DNA from: Gammaproteobacteria bacterium DTU040
Lineage (GTDB): Bacteria > Pseudomonadota > Gammaproteobacteria > Pseudomonadales > Pseudomonadaceae
Length of the DNA: 34,301 nt
Assembly: GCA_001513435.1 (NCBI GenBank)
Contig: LFTS01000237.1
Span: 1 to 34,301 of the forward strand
Direction: 5' to 3'
Shown here: positions 21,338 to 29,028 of the stretch, piece by piece
Position numbering within the stretch: the stretch's first letter is position 1
Layout of the letters: every line of letters starts with the position of its first letter
Made by a program: the position numbers and the translations under genes
The notes under the pieces: generated by a model
What the model was told of the DNA's origin: nothing
Seen by the model: only the letters and a program-made list of their open reading frames with translations
Databases searched by the model: none

Positions 21338-21495
21338 AATAGGGGCAACCGATAGCGATAAGGTTAGTAAAAACACAGCAGTAGCGAAGTTTGGCAGGTA
21401 TCGTGCTGGGGCTAACTGCTGGGGCTAACTAGTGTGTAATACGATGGCTTAAGCATAACAAATTTTGGCTTAAGAAAGAAAAACAAGGTTTAGGC

Positions 21496-21523
21496 TTGAC
21501 ACATTATGATTATTCAGTAGAAT
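21496..21523 (+). promoter_or_regulatory. promoter of the tRNA cluster
   Basis: TTGACA (21496-21501), a 16-base spacer and TAGAAT (21518-21523) are followed by a GC-rich discriminator (GCGCGCC). This is the form expected of stable-RNA promoters under stringent control. It lies 53 bases before tRNA-Asn. Confidence 0.75.
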
Positions 21524-21576
21524 AGCGCGCCACTGATAGGGGAAAACTTCTTACCAAGCAGAGCCTTCAGTACAGT

Positions 21577-21652
21577 TCCGCGATAGCTCAGTCGGCAGAG
21601 CAAACGACTGTTAATCGTTGGGTCCCAGGTTCGAGCCCTGGTCGCGGAGCCA
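21577..21652 (+). tRNA. tRNA-Asn (GTT)
   Basis: A 76-base cloverleaf with acceptor TCCGCGA/TCGCGGA, D-arm GCTC/GAGC, anticodon GTT at 21610-21612, T-loop TTCGAGC and encoded CCA. All stems pair. First of three tRNAs behind one promoter. Confidence 0.97.
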
Positions 21653-21658
21653 AATTTT

Positions 21659-21735
21659 CGGGGTATAGCGCAGTCTGGTAGCGCGCCTGCTTTGGGAGCA
21701 GGATGTCGGGAGTTCGAATCTCTCTACCCCGACCA
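21659..21735 (+). tRNA. tRNA-Pro (TGG)
   Basis: A 77-base cloverleaf with acceptor CGGGGTA/TACCCCG, anticodon stem CCTGC/GCAGG around loop TTTGGGA, anticodon TGG at 21693-21695, T-loop TTCGAAT and encoded CCA. It starts six bases after tRNA-Asn. Confidence 0.97.
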
Positions 21736-21740
21736 TTTTC

Positions 21741-21815
21741 GGGTCGTTAGCTCAGTGGTAGAGCAGTTGGCTTTTAACCAATTGGTCGCAGGTTCGAACC
21801 CCGCACGACCCACCA
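21741..21815 (+). tRNA. tRNA-Lys (TTT)
   Basis: A 75-base cloverleaf with acceptor GGGTCGT/ACGACCC, anticodon loop CTTTTAA (anticodon TTT, 21773-21775), T-loop TTCGAAC and encoded CCA. Two deviations are visible. The D-loop is one base shorter than the usual enteric form (AGTGGTA), which is tolerated. The T-stem has an A-C mismatch at its third pair (A21790 with C21802), where most tRNA-Lys genes have A-T. It should still fold, but it may be less stable. Confidence 0.93.
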
Positions 21816-21818
21816 TAT

Positions 21819-21853
21819 AAAAAACGCTTAACAGTTGTTAAGCGTTTTTTTTT
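21819..21853 (+). terminator. intrinsic terminator of the tRNA cluster
   Basis: A 14-bp perfect stem (21819-21832 with 21837-21850) has an AGTT loop, and the T-run extends to 21853. It ends the three-tRNA transcript. The A-tract on the left arm means it may also stop minus-strand transcripts coming from ispA. Confidence 0.93.
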
Positions 21854-21907
21854 GCACTCTAAAAAGTCTTTGTAAAAAAGCTTGCCTAGCAGCTCTATAA
21901 GCGAGCC

Positions 21908-22795
21908 TTAATTTTTGCGCTGCACGATATAGTCAGCTAGCTGGCGCAATGGGTCGGCTTTGCTATCAAAGCTATCCAGTGCCGCCAAAGCTTGGTCGCG
22001 CAATTGCAGGGCGTACTGCTGCGCTTGCTGTAGACCAAGTAAGTTGGGGTAGGTTGATTTGGCTTGCTGGCTATCACTGCCTTGCTGCTTGCCTAGCACC
22101 TGAGTGCTGCTGGTAATATCAAGAATGTCATCTTGCACTTGAAAAGCCAGTCCTATGGCCTCGGCGTAACTTGTTAGCGACGCAAGACATGAGTCGCTAA
22201 CACTGCCGCCCGCCATACCGCCAAGCACGACGCTGGCGCGAATTAGAGCGCCAGTTTTGTGTCTGTGCATGTGCTCTAAGTGCTGTTGATCGACTTGTTG
22301 ACCTGTAGCGCTAAGGTCTATGGCTTGTCCGCCGACCATGCCCGCTGCGCCGGCTGCTTTCGTCAGTAGTTGTAACATTTGCAGGCGGGTTGATTCGGGT
22401 ACGGGTGAGTGCACGGCATCACAAAGCACTTCAAAAGCTAAAGCTTGCAGCGCGTCACCGGCCAAAATGGCATAGGCCTCATCAAAGGCAATATGGGTGG
22501 TGGGTTGTCCACGACGCCAAGCATCATTGTCCATGGCGGGTAGGTCATCGTGTACCAGCGAGTAAGCATGGATTAACTCGACCGCACAAGCGGCGCCTAT
22601 GGCGCGTTTAGGATCGCCTGCGACTGCTTCACAGCTGGCCACTACCAGCAAGGGGCGCACTCTTTTACCGCCGTTCATAACGCTGTAGCGCATCGCCTCA
22701 TACAGGCGCGTCATATTGGCGTGGGGTGCTTGAAAGAGTTGCTCGAGTACGGGGTCAACCAGAGATTGGCAATAGGATTGGTAAGCGGCGATCAA
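21908..22795 (-). CDS. ispA: farnesyl diphosphate synthase
   Basis: Condenses IPP with DMAPP and GPP to make farnesyl diphosphate, the precursor of undecaprenyl phosphate, quinone side chains and heme O. The 295-residue protein has the first aspartate-rich motif DDLPAMDND (83-91), of the bacterial type with two extra residues, followed by RRGQPTTH, and the second motif DDILD (222-226). Its start overlaps the xseB stop by four bases. In Pseudomonas and E. coli the order is xseB-ispA-dxs. Here dxs is missing downstream; the space is taken by the tRNA cluster on the other strand. Confidence 0.95.
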   Translation of the reverse strand: MIAAYQSYCQSLVDPVLEQLFQAPHANMTRLYEAMRYSVMNGGKRVRPLLVVASCEAVAGDPKRAIGAACAVELIHAYSLVHDDLPAMDNDAWRRGQPTTHIAFDEAYAILAGDALQALAFEVLCDAVHSPVPESTRLQMLQLLTKAAGAAGMVGGQAIDLSATGQQVDQQHLEHMHRHKTGALIRASVVLGGMAGGSVSDSCLASLTSYAEAIGLAFQVQDDILDITSSTQVLGKQQGSDSQQAKSTYPNLLGLQQAQQYALQLRDQALAALDSFDSKADPLRQLADYIVQRKN

Positions 22796-23094
22796 AATGG
22801 AATATCCCCGCTCGCATCAAAGTCGTCCTCTGCCGCACTTTCAACTTTTGCTTGGTTTGTGTCTGCAGTGTTTAGTGGCTGCTCGACCAGCTCACCGTTT
22901 TTTTCTAGTAGCACATTAATGCGTGTTTGTGCTTGATTTAAGGCTTGCTGGCATTCACGGGTTAGGCTGATACCTTTCTCAAAAGCCTGTAGCGCATCTT
23001 CAAGAGTAAGATCACCGCTTTCCAGTTGTTCGACGGTGGTTTCTAGCGCGTCTAAAGACTGCTCAAAGGAAAAAGATGCTTTCTTGCTGGACAT
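22792..23094 (-). CDS. xseB: exodeoxyribonuclease VII small subunit
   Basis: Small subunit of exonuclease VII, which degrades single-stranded DNA together with XseA. The core helical hairpin is at residues 8-65 ([20 protein letters not shown], then [11 protein letters not shown] and LTRECQQAL). At 100 residues it is about 20 longer than the typical protein, because of a polar acidic C-terminal tail (about 75-100) with no known function. It is followed and overlapped by ispA. Its own promoter should lie in the short gap after the ppa terminator; the ribosome-binding site is weak. Confidence 0.92.
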   Translation of the reverse strand: MSSKKASFSFEQSLDALETTVEQLESGDLTLEDALQAFEKGISLTRECQQALNQAQTRINVLLEKNGELVEQPLNTADTNQAKVESAAEDDFDASGDIPF

Positions 23095-23144
23095 AAATAG
23101 GACTCGGGTTGTTATCTGTGGATTGCGGCTGCTTGTCTGTCAAT

Positions 23145-23172
23145 AAAAAGCCGACTCTGAGGTCGGCTTTTG
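23145..23172 (-). terminator. intrinsic terminator of ppa
   Basis: A 10-bp stem (AAAAGCCGAC 23146-23155 with GTCGGCTTTT 23162-23171) lies 8 bases past the ppa stop. Read on the minus strand it ends in TTTTTATT. It separates ppa from xseB-ispA. Confidence 0.85.
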
Positions 23173-23178
23173 CGGGTA

Positions 23179-23712
23179 TTACTCAGCCTTTTTAAATGCA
23201 GCCACTGACTTACTAATGGCATCGCGTGCTGCTGCGGCGTTATCCCAGCCCTCTACTTTAACCCATTTACCTTTCTCTAAATCTTTGTAGTTTTCAAAGA
23301 AGTGCTTGATTTGCTCAATAAGTAACGCCGGAAGATCGGAGTACTCATGCACATGGTTATAGAGTTGGGTTAGCTTCTCGTGGGGTACGGCAAGCAGCTT
23401 GGCATCGCCACCAGCTTCGTCGGTCATGTTAAGTACGCCAACGGCGCGGCAACGGATAACTGAGCCTGGCGCGACCGGGTAAGGGGTAACCACTAAAACA
23501 TCGAGGGCATCGCCATCATCGGCTAGCGTATTTGGAATAAAGCCATAGTTCGCTGGATAAAACATCGGCGTAGCCATAAAACGATCCACCATCAAGCAGT
23601 CCGTTTCGGTATCGACTTCGTATTTGATCGGCGCGTGATTGGCAGGAATTTCAATAATGACGTTAATGTCATTGGGCAGGTCTTTTCCTGCGGGGATTTT
23701 ACTATAGCTCAT
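23179..23712 (-). CDS. ppa: inorganic pyrophosphatase, family I
   Basis: Hydrolyses pyrophosphate to phosphate, pulling biosynthetic reactions forward. The 177-residue cytoplasmic enzyme matches E. coli Ppa in length. The metal-binding signature DDGDALDV (D66, D68, D71 ligands) is present, as are E21, K30 and [11 protein letters not shown] start at ATG 23712 ([13 protein letters not shown]). The frame stays open to 23841, but that extension is hydrophobic, unrelated to the family, and would overlap the upstream acetyltransferase gene. The ribosome site is GGAA. It probably forms its own transcription unit or is read with the GNAT gene 67 bases upstream. Confidence 0.96.
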   Translation of the reverse strand: MSYSKIPAGKDLPNDINVIIEIPANHAPIKYEVDTETDCLMVDRFMATPMFYPANYGFIPNTLADDGDALDVLVVTPYPVAPGSVIRCRAVGVLNMTDEAGGDAKLLAVPHEKLTQLYNHVHEYSDLPALLIEQIKHFFENYKDLEKGKWVKVEGWDNAAAARDAISKSVAAFKKAE

Positions 23713-23779
23713 AAAGGGTTCCGTGCAATAAATGAAAAACGGGTTAATTATAAACAGCCTGCAGTTCAATACCAACAGA

Positions 23780-24223
23780 CTAAGCCATTGTCTGAATATA
23801 ATTCCTAAATACGGGGTCTTCAGCAAAGCCGGTTGATTCAAATAAACGTTGGGCTACTTCGTTGTATTGGCTAATAGAAACGCGAATACGCACTACGTCA
23901 CTGGCGGCAGCCTGCTCAAGGGTATAGCGAATAAGTTTTTCGGCAATCTGCTTCCCGCGATACTCTTCTTTGACAAAGATATCATTCAAAATCCAAACGG
24001 GACGTAGGGATAAAGAAGAGAAACTGGGGTAAACTTGGCAAAAACCAAGTAACTGCTCATCCTGCACGGCCACGAAAATTACCGATTCTTGCTTTTCTAT
24101 ACGCTGCTGTAAAAACTCTTTAGATAGCGCGGTGGCTGGCATGGCGCCATGGAATTCACGATAGGCGACAAACAGCGGAGTGAGTGCTTCTAGGTGTTCA
24201 AGAGTAGCTTGGAAAATACGCAT
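23780..24223 (-). CDS. GNAT-family N-acetyltransferase
   Basis: Small 147-residue cytoplasmic acetyltransferase of unknown substrate. The GNAT fold is visible: beta strand [19 protein letters not shown] (48-66), then [22 protein letters not shown] (77-98), whose RGKQIA is the acetyl-CoA pyrophosphate loop (usual form R/QxxGxA), and the C-terminal [14 protein letters not shown] motif that ends in the typical tip GF. It reads in the same direction as ppa and is divergent from mpl. No specific subgroup can be assigned; amino-acid or polyamine-like acceptors are possible but unproven. Confidence 0.82.
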   Translation of the reverse strand: MRIFQATLEHLEALTPLFVAYREFHGAMPATALSKEFLQQRIEKQESVIFVAVQDEQLLGFCQVYPSFSSLSLRPVWILNDIFVKEEYRGKQIAEKLIRYTLEQAAASDVVRIRVSISQYNEVAQRLFESTGFAEDPVFRNYIQTMA

Positions 24224-24311
24224 AAATGAAAAAATCCTATACTAACTAATACGAGTGCAAGCATGGTCCAGAATGCTTTATCTGGCAAGCACTCTAAAAA
24301 ATGAGGCAGCA

Positions 24312-25670
24312 ATGAGTCAACACATTCATATTCTGGGTATCTGCGGCACCTTTATGGGTTCGCTCGCCATTCTCGCCAAGCAGCAGGGTTACAGGGTTAC
24401 CGGCTCAGATGCCAATGTTTATCCGCCAATGAGTACGCAGCTTGAGCAGCAGGGAATTGAGCTGCTTCAGGGTTATCATCCGGAGCATTTACAGCCCGCC
24501 CCTGATTTGGTGGTCATCGGCAATGCGCTGTCGCGCGGCAATCCGGCGGTGGAATATGTGTTGGAGCGCGGACTGCCTTATACCTCCGGGCCGCAGTGGC
24601 TGTCTGAGCATGTGTTGCAGAGTAAATGGGTGCTGGCAGTAGCGGGCACCCATGGCAAAACTACGACTTCCAGTATGTTGGCATGGATTTTAGAAGATGC
24701 GGGCATGCAGCCCGGTTTTTTGATTGGCGGTGTGCCGCAAAACTTCTCCGTGTCCGCGCGCTTAGGGGGCAGTGATTTTTTTGTCGTAGAAGCCGATGAG
24801 TATGACAGTGCCTTTTTCGACAAACGCTCTAAGTTTATTCATTACCGTCCGCGTACTTTGGTGCTAAATAATCTTGAATTTGACCATGCGGATATTTTTG
24901 CCGATTTAGCCGCGATTGAAACCCAGTTCCATCACCTGCTGCGCACAGTGCCCAGCAATGGCTTAGTCATCTATCCGGCGCAAGAGTCTGCGCTGGAGCG
25001 AGTAGTGCAGCGCGGCTGCTGGACGCCGACACAAACCACGGGCGATGCCGGACAGTGGCAAGTGGAACTCATCAGTGCTGACGGCAGTGCCTTTAAGGTG
25101 CTGTTCGACAAGGAGCTGCAGGGTGAAGTGCATTGGTCGTTAACCGGTCAGCATAATGTGGCTAATGCCTTAGCTGCTATTGCCGCTGCACGTCATGTGG
25201 GCGTGTTACCCGCGCAAGCTATTGCAGCGCTGGCGCAGTTTAAAAGCGTTAAAAGACGTATGGAAAAAATCACTGATAGTAAAGGTGTCGTTTTGTACGA
25301 TGACTTTGCCCATCACCCCACCGCCATTGAAAGCACGCTGCAGGGTTTAAGGCATCAGGTCGGCGCCGATAAAATTATTGCGGTGATTGAACCGCGCTCC
25401 AATTCTATGAAGTTGGGTGCGCATCGCGAGGGTTTAGCCCCTTCAACTGCTGCTGCGGACTTGGCGATTTGGTATGCACCGGAGACCCTAGGTTGGGATT
25501 TGGCCGCAGCGCTGCAGAATGCGCCCGTGCCTACCCAGGTACTCGGCAGTTTGGATGGCATTGTCGAGCAGGTGCTAAAACAAGCAACACCCGCAACCCA
25601 TGTGGTACTGATGAGCAATGGTGGTTTTGGTGGGTTGCCGCAGTTACTTGCTAAAGCATTGGAGAGTTAA
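24312..25670 (+). CDS. mpl: UDP-N-acetylmuramate:L-alanyl-gamma-D-glutamyl-meso-diaminopimelate ligase
   Basis: Murein-recycling ligase that joins the salvaged tripeptide L-Ala-D-Glu-mDAP to UDP-MurNAc, returning it to the peptidoglycan pathway. At 452 residues it has the Mur-ligase layout: the N-terminal UDP-binding domain (MSQHIHILGICGTFMGSLA), the ATP loop GTHGKTT at 112-118, the central EADEYDSAFFDKRSKF, and the C-terminal domain with YDDFAHHPTAI and EPRSNSMKLG. ATG 24312 has GAGG upstream; the frame is open to 24255 but that part lacks homology. The stop codon directly abuts the ubiX start, as in Pseudomonas where mpl and ubiX are neighbours. Confidence 0.95.
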   Translation: MSQHIHILGICGTFMGSLAILAKQQGYRVTGSDANVYPPMSTQLEQQGIELLQGYHPEHLQPAPDLVVIGNALSRGNPAVEYVLERGLPYTSGPQWLSEHVLQSKWVLAVAGTHGKTTTSSMLAWILEDAGMQPGFLIGGVPQNFSVSARLGGSDFFVVEADEYDSAFFDKRSKFIHYRPRTLVLNNLEFDHADIFADLAAIETQFHHLLRTVPSNGLVIYPAQESALERVVQRGCWTPTQTTGDAGQWQVELISADGSAFKVLFDKELQGEVHWSLTGQHNVANALAAIAAARHVGVLPAQAIAALAQFKSVKRRMEKITDSKGVVLYDDFAHHPTAIESTLQGLRHQVGADKIIAVIEPRSNSMKLGAHREGLAPSTAAADLAIWYAPETLGWDLAAALQNAPVPTQVLGSLDGIVEQVLKQATPATHVVLMSNGGFGGLPQLLAKALES

Positions 25671-26279
25671 ATGAGTGGCACGAAACGAATCACTCTAGCG
25701 ATGACCGGTGCATCTGGCGTGCAATACGGTCTGCGCCTGCTGGACTGCTTGGTGCAGGAAGAGCGCGAGGTGCATTTTTTGATTTCCAAAGCAGCGTTGC
25801 TGGTGATGGCTACAGAAACGGACGTTTGCTTGCCACCTAAAGCGCAAGCCATGCAGCACTTTTTGACCGAATATACGGGTGCAGCGCCCGATCAAATTCA
25901 TGTACACAGCCAGGAAGACTGGATGGCGCCGGTTGCCTCAGGCTCAGGGGCGCCCAGCTCCATGGTGGTGGTGCCTTGTTCGATGGGGACTTTGTCGGCG
26001 ATTGCCACAGGCGCGAGTAATAATCTGATTGAACGTGCAGCAGATGTCACCCTAAAAGAGCGCCGCCAGCTGATAATAGTGCCGCGCGAAGCACCTTATT
26101 CATCGATTCACTTAGAGAACATGCTCAAGCTGAGTCAAATGGGCGCAGTGATCCTGCCTGCCTCACCCGGCTTTTATCATCAGCCGCAATCAGTGGATGA
26201 TTTGATTGATTTTGTGGTAGCGCGGATTTTAAATCAGCTGGATATTCCACAAACTATGTTACCGCGCTGGGGTGAGTAG
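25671..26279 (+). CDS. ubiX: flavin prenyltransferase UbiX
   Basis: Attaches a dimethylallyl group to FMN to make prenylated FMN, the cofactor of the UbiD decarboxylase in ubiquinone synthesis. The 202-residue flavoprotein starts with [17 protein letters not shown] (8-24), has the FMN-binding [25 protein letters not shown] (about 102-126) and the prenyl-phosphate site KERR with [13 protein letters not shown]. The length is normal. It is translationally adjacent to mpl with no gap, so the two are one transcript. It converges on trmA with six bases between stops. Confidence 0.95.
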   Translation: MSGTKRITLAMTGASGVQYGLRLLDCLVQEEREVHFLISKAALLVMATETDVCLPPKAQAMQHFLTEYTGAAPDQIHVHSQEDWMAPVASGSGAPSSMVVVPCSMGTLSAIATGASNNLIERAADVTLKERRQLIIVPREAPYSSIHLENMLKLSQMGAVILPASPGFYHQPQSVDDLIDFVVARILNQLDIPQTMLPRWGE

Positions 26280-26285
26280 GCAGGT

Positions 26286-27371
26286 TTAAAGCTTTTCTAG
26301 CAGCACTCCAGTCTCTATATGCTCCGTCCATGGAAACTGATCAAACAGAGCACACTGGGTAATACGGTGGGTGTCGGCAAGCTGAGCGATATTGGCGGCT
26401 AGGGTGTCTGGATTGCAGGAAATATATAAAATTCTGGGAAAGCGGCGCACCAACTCGCAGGTATCCACATCCATGCCGGCCCGGGGCGGGTCGACAAATA
26501 CGGTACCAAACTCATAGCTGCTTAAATCCACATGCGCCAAACGGCGGAACGGGCGCACGCCTTGCAGCGCTTGGGTGAGTTCTTCCGCGGATAGGCGCAC
26601 CAGCTCGATGTTGTCTATATCGTTAGCGGTTAGATTAGCGATGGCCGCATTGACTGAGGTTTTGCTGATTTCAGTGGCCAGCACCTTACGTACGCGCGTG
26701 GACAGCGGCAAAGTAAAGTTACCGTTGCCGCAATACAGCTCAAGCAGATCATCATCACGTTCGCCCAGCGCCTGATAGGCCCAATTCAGCATATGCTGGT
26801 TGACCACACCGTTAGGTTGAGTAAAAGCACCTTCTGGTTGGCGATAACTAAAGCTGCGCCCTGCAACGCTCAGTTGCTCGTTGACGTGGTCATGACCAAT
26901 TACCAGACGTTGTCCGCGAGAGCGACCAATTAAACCTATCCCTAACTCTTTAGCTAGCTTTTCTGCTTCCTGCCGCCAAGCCTCACCCAGTGGGCGGTGA
27001 TAACACAGCGTCACTAAAGCCTCGCCTGATAATGTGGTTAAAAACTCAACCTGAAACAATCTGTGCGACAACTCTTTGCTCGCCTGCCAAGCAGCTTTGA
27101 GCCGTGGCATTAATTGGTTAATCAATTCGCTGGCGATGGGCAGCTGCTCAAGCAAAATCGGCGTGCGCTTATCCTGCGGATTAAACATGGCGTAAAAGGA
27201 TTCCTCCCCCTGATGCCACACACGGAATTCCGCACGCAAGCGAAAATGCTGCGCCGGCGACTCAAATACCTGCGGTTGAAGTGGGGTGAAAGGCGCTAGC
27301 AGCTGGTTGAGGCGTGTTTTTTTATCAGCAAGTTGTTGCTGGTAGGCAGTGGCAGAGAAGTCAGTAATCAT
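26286..27371 (-). CDS. trmA: tRNA (uracil-5-)-methyltransferase
   Basis: SAM-dependent enzyme that makes m5U54 (ribothymidine) in the T-loop of tRNAs. The 361-residue protein has the SAM-binding motif [10 protein letters not shown] (211-220), DPPRAG (294-299), catalytic cysteine C319 in [12 protein letters not shown] and the base glutamate E353 in HIETG. It lacks the iron-sulfur/TRAM region of RumA-type enzymes, which together with length favours TrmA. ATG 27371 is used because [14 protein letters not shown] matches the family; an upstream frame-open start would overlap the permease gene. It follows the permease stop by two bases, so both are likely on one transcript. Confidence 0.94.
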   Translation of the reverse strand: MITDFSATAYQQQLADKKTRLNQLLAPFTPLQPQVFESPAQHFRLRAEFRVWHQGEESFYAMFNPQDKRTPILLEQLPIASELINQLMPRLKAAWQASKELSHRLFQVEFLTTLSGEALVTLCYHRPLGEAWRQEAEKLAKELGIGLIGRSRGQRLVIGHDHVNEQLSVAGRSFSYRQPEGAFTQPNGVVNQHMLNWAYQALGERDDDLLELYCGNGNFTLPLSTRVRKVLATEISKTSVNAAIANLTANDIDNIELVRLSAEELTQALQGVRPFRRLAHVDLSSYEFGTVFVDPPRAGMDVDTCELVRRFPRILYISCNPDTLAANIAQLADTHRITQCALFDQFPWTEHIETGVLLEKL

Positions 27372-27373
27372 GC

Positions 27374-28666
27374 TTATGGAAAAAATCCGAGTTTTATAAT
27401 GAACAGAATAGACAGAATCCATAATGCGCTATTGATGTCTTTGTAACGGCCGCTGAGTAGCTTAATTACCGTCCAGCTAATAAAGCCAAAAGCAATGCCG
27501 TTGGCAATGGAAAACGTGAGCGGCATCGTTAATGCAGTGATCACGACGGGCGCAGCGACCGTTAGATCCTGCCAGTCAATTTTAGCTAAGCCTTCGGTCA
27601 TTAGTACGGCGACAAAAAACAGTGCGGGTGCGGTAGCGTAGGCTGGAATAGCGCTCGCCAGTGGGGCGAAAAACAGGCTGAGTAAAAACAATAACGCCAC
27701 CACACAAGCGGTTAACCCCGTACGGCCACCGGCAGCTACGCCGGCAGCGGACTCCACATAGCTGGTTGTAGTTGATGTACCCATGCAAGCGCCGGCCATG
27801 GTGGCGGTACTGTCTGCTAATAGTGCGCGCCCCAGCTTAGGCATCTGTCCTTTTTCATCGACCAAACCGGCGCGCTGGGAAACACCAATCAGAGTGCCGG
27901 AGGTATCAAACAGGTCGACAAACAAAAACGCAAAAATCACGCTGATCAATCCCACATCTAAAGCACCGGCTATATCCAGCTGCATCAGCGTTGGCGCAAG
28001 ACTGGGCGGTGCGCTAACAATGCCGTCTAGTTGAGAAAAACCTAAGAGAATGGAGACGACGGTTACCAGTAATATGCCAATCATTACTGCACCGGTAACC
28101 TTGCGATAAGACAGGGTCACGATAATCATAAAACCTAGTGCGGCAAGGATGGGGCCGTGTTGGCTGAGATCGCCTAAGCTCACTAATGTTGCTGGATGAG
28201 CAACCACAATATCGGCGTTTTTTAACGCAATCAATGCAAGAAATAAGCCTATACCGGCGCTGATAGCCGAGCGTAACGGCAACGGGATGCTATTGATAAT
28301 CCACTCGCGCACCTTAAACAGCGACATGGCAAAAAACAGCACGCCTGAGATAAACACTGCCCCTAGACCAACTTGCCAGCTATAACCCATGGTCAGCACT
28401 ACAGTGTAGGCGAAAAAGGCGTTCAAACCCATGCCGGGAGCCAGAGCAATAGGGTAATTAGCGAGCAGGCCCATAATGGAAGAGCCGATAGCGGCAGCCA
28501 AACAGGTAGCAACAAACACCGCACCAATATCCATGCCTGTTTCCGCCAGCATGCTGGGGTTAACAAACAGAATATAAGCCATGGTTAAGAAAGTGGTGAT
28601 ACCGGCAAGGATCTCGGTACGCACCGTGGTGTTATGTGCGTTTAACTGGAAAATGCGCTCAAGCAT
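27374..28666 (-). CDS. AzgA-type nucleobase permease (NCS2 family)
   Basis: Proton-coupled inner-membrane transporter of the AzgA branch of NCS2, whose members take up adenine, guanine or hypoxanthine. About 12-14 membrane segments span 430 residues. Family signatures are the N-terminal [22 protein letters not shown], the substrate-region [34 protein letters not shown] and [26 protein letters not shown] 28666 ([13 protein letters not shown]) matches homologues; a TTG at 28684 in frame would add six residues. No strong ribosome site is visible. It lies just upstream of trmA on the same strand and is divergent from the trp operon. The exact purine cannot be told from sequence. Confidence 0.9.
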   Translation of the reverse strand: MLERIFQLNAHNTTVRTEILAGITTFLTMAYILFVNPSMLAETGMDIGAVFVATCLAAAIGSSIMGLLANYPIALAPGMGLNAFFAYTVVLTMGYSWQVGLGAVFISGVLFFAMSLFKVREWIINSIPLPLRSAISAGIGLFLALIALKNADIVVAHPATLVSLGDLSQHGPILAALGFMIIVTLSYRKVTGAVMIGILLVTVVSILLGFSQLDGIVSAPPSLAPTLMQLDIAGALDVGLISVIFAFLFVDLFDTSGTLIGVSQRAGLVDEKGQMPKLGRALLADSTATMAGACMGTSTTTSYVESAAGVAAGGRTGLTACVVALLFLLSLFFAPLASAIPAYATAPALFFVAVLMTEGLAKIDWQDLTVAAPVVITALTMPLTFSIANGIAFGFISWTVIKLLSGRYKDINSALWILSILFIIKLGFFP

Positions 28667-28695
28667 GATAAATAGGTCGGCCAAGGAAAACGCGA

Positions 28696-28701
28696 ATAAT
28701 A
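28696..28701 (-). promoter_or_regulatory. extended -10 promoter of the permease-trmA operon
   Basis: On the minus strand TGG-TATTAT forms an extended -10 about 30 bases before the permease start. No clear -35. The leader would be very short, leaving no room for a purine riboswitch. Confidence 0.45.
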
Positions 28702-28800
28702 CCAGCGCCCTTGTTAAAAAGGAAAAAGTGCGTTGATTTTGTCTAAATGAAACGACGCATTTAATTGTCTAATCTAATACGCAGGCATAAAGAGAAAATC

Positions 28801-28829
28801 TTGCATACAGGGTTAAGCTGCGCTAATGT
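28801..28829 (+). promoter_or_regulatory. sigma70-type promoter of the trp operon
   Basis: TTGCAT (28801-28806), a 17-base spacer and TAATGT (28824-28829) give an expected start near 28836, 45 bases before the leader peptide. The gap between the permease and trpE start codons (28667-29028) is over 300 bases; it holds the permease promoter, this promoter, the leader peptide and the attenuator region. Confidence 0.65.
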
Positions 28830-28880
28830 TATCCGCCTGAAATACTGATAATTTCTCCTAAATTCACTAAGGAAACACTC

Positions 28881-28952
28881 GTGGCTTTAGTACGTAAACA
28901 ACAAGATTGGCCGTTTTTAATAGTTTGGCGTCGTTGGCGCTGGCGCGCTTAA
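28881..28952 (+). CDS. trpL: trp operon leader peptide
   Basis: A 23-codon open frame, GTG to TAA, with a good AAGGA ribosome site 7 bases upstream. It has four tryptophan codons, at positions 10, 16, 19 and 21, with three of them in the last eight residues (VWRRWRWRA). Four Trp in 23 residues between a promoter and trpE is the mark of a transcription-attenuation leader peptide: ribosome stalling at Trp codons when charged tRNA-Trp is scarce would favour read-through into trpE. It is too short for routine gene calling. The reading is inference from layout; no homologue was compared. Confidence 0.8.
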   Translation: MALVRKQQDWPFLIVWRRWRWRA

Positions 28953-28963
28953 ATTTTGTTTGT

Positions 28964-28998
28964 AGTCGCTTGTGCGACTGGCTTTGCGTATTTTTATT
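28964..28998 (+). promoter_or_regulatory. putative trp attenuator hairpin
   Basis: A perfect 6-bp hairpin (AGTCGC 28964-28969, loop TTGT, GCGACT 28974-28979) begins 12 bases after the leader stop. A T-rich run (TATTTTTATT, 28989-28998) follows only after about nine bases, so it is not a textbook terminator. An upstream GCGC-TGGC-GCGC pairing (28937-28948) overlaps the last Trp codons and could be the competing 1:2 structure. The position fits an attenuator, but a strong antiterminator is not obvious to me. Confidence 0.5.
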
Positions 28999-29028
28999 GA
29001 ACTCTCTCCTCCTCCACGAGACCTGCTT

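Noticed and set aside
23713-23841. Hydrophobic N-terminal extension of inorganic pyrophosphatase (possible signal peptide)
   Set aside because: Family members start at [10 protein letters not shown]; the extension overlaps the GNAT gene and lacks a ribosome site.
28682-28700. PurR-like operator at the permease promoter (right half matches CGNTTNCNT)
   Set aside because: The left half of the palindrome is absent, so the match is likely chance.
28667-28800. Purine riboswitch upstream of the permease
   Set aside because: The predicted leader is too short and no conserved three-way-junction core is visible.
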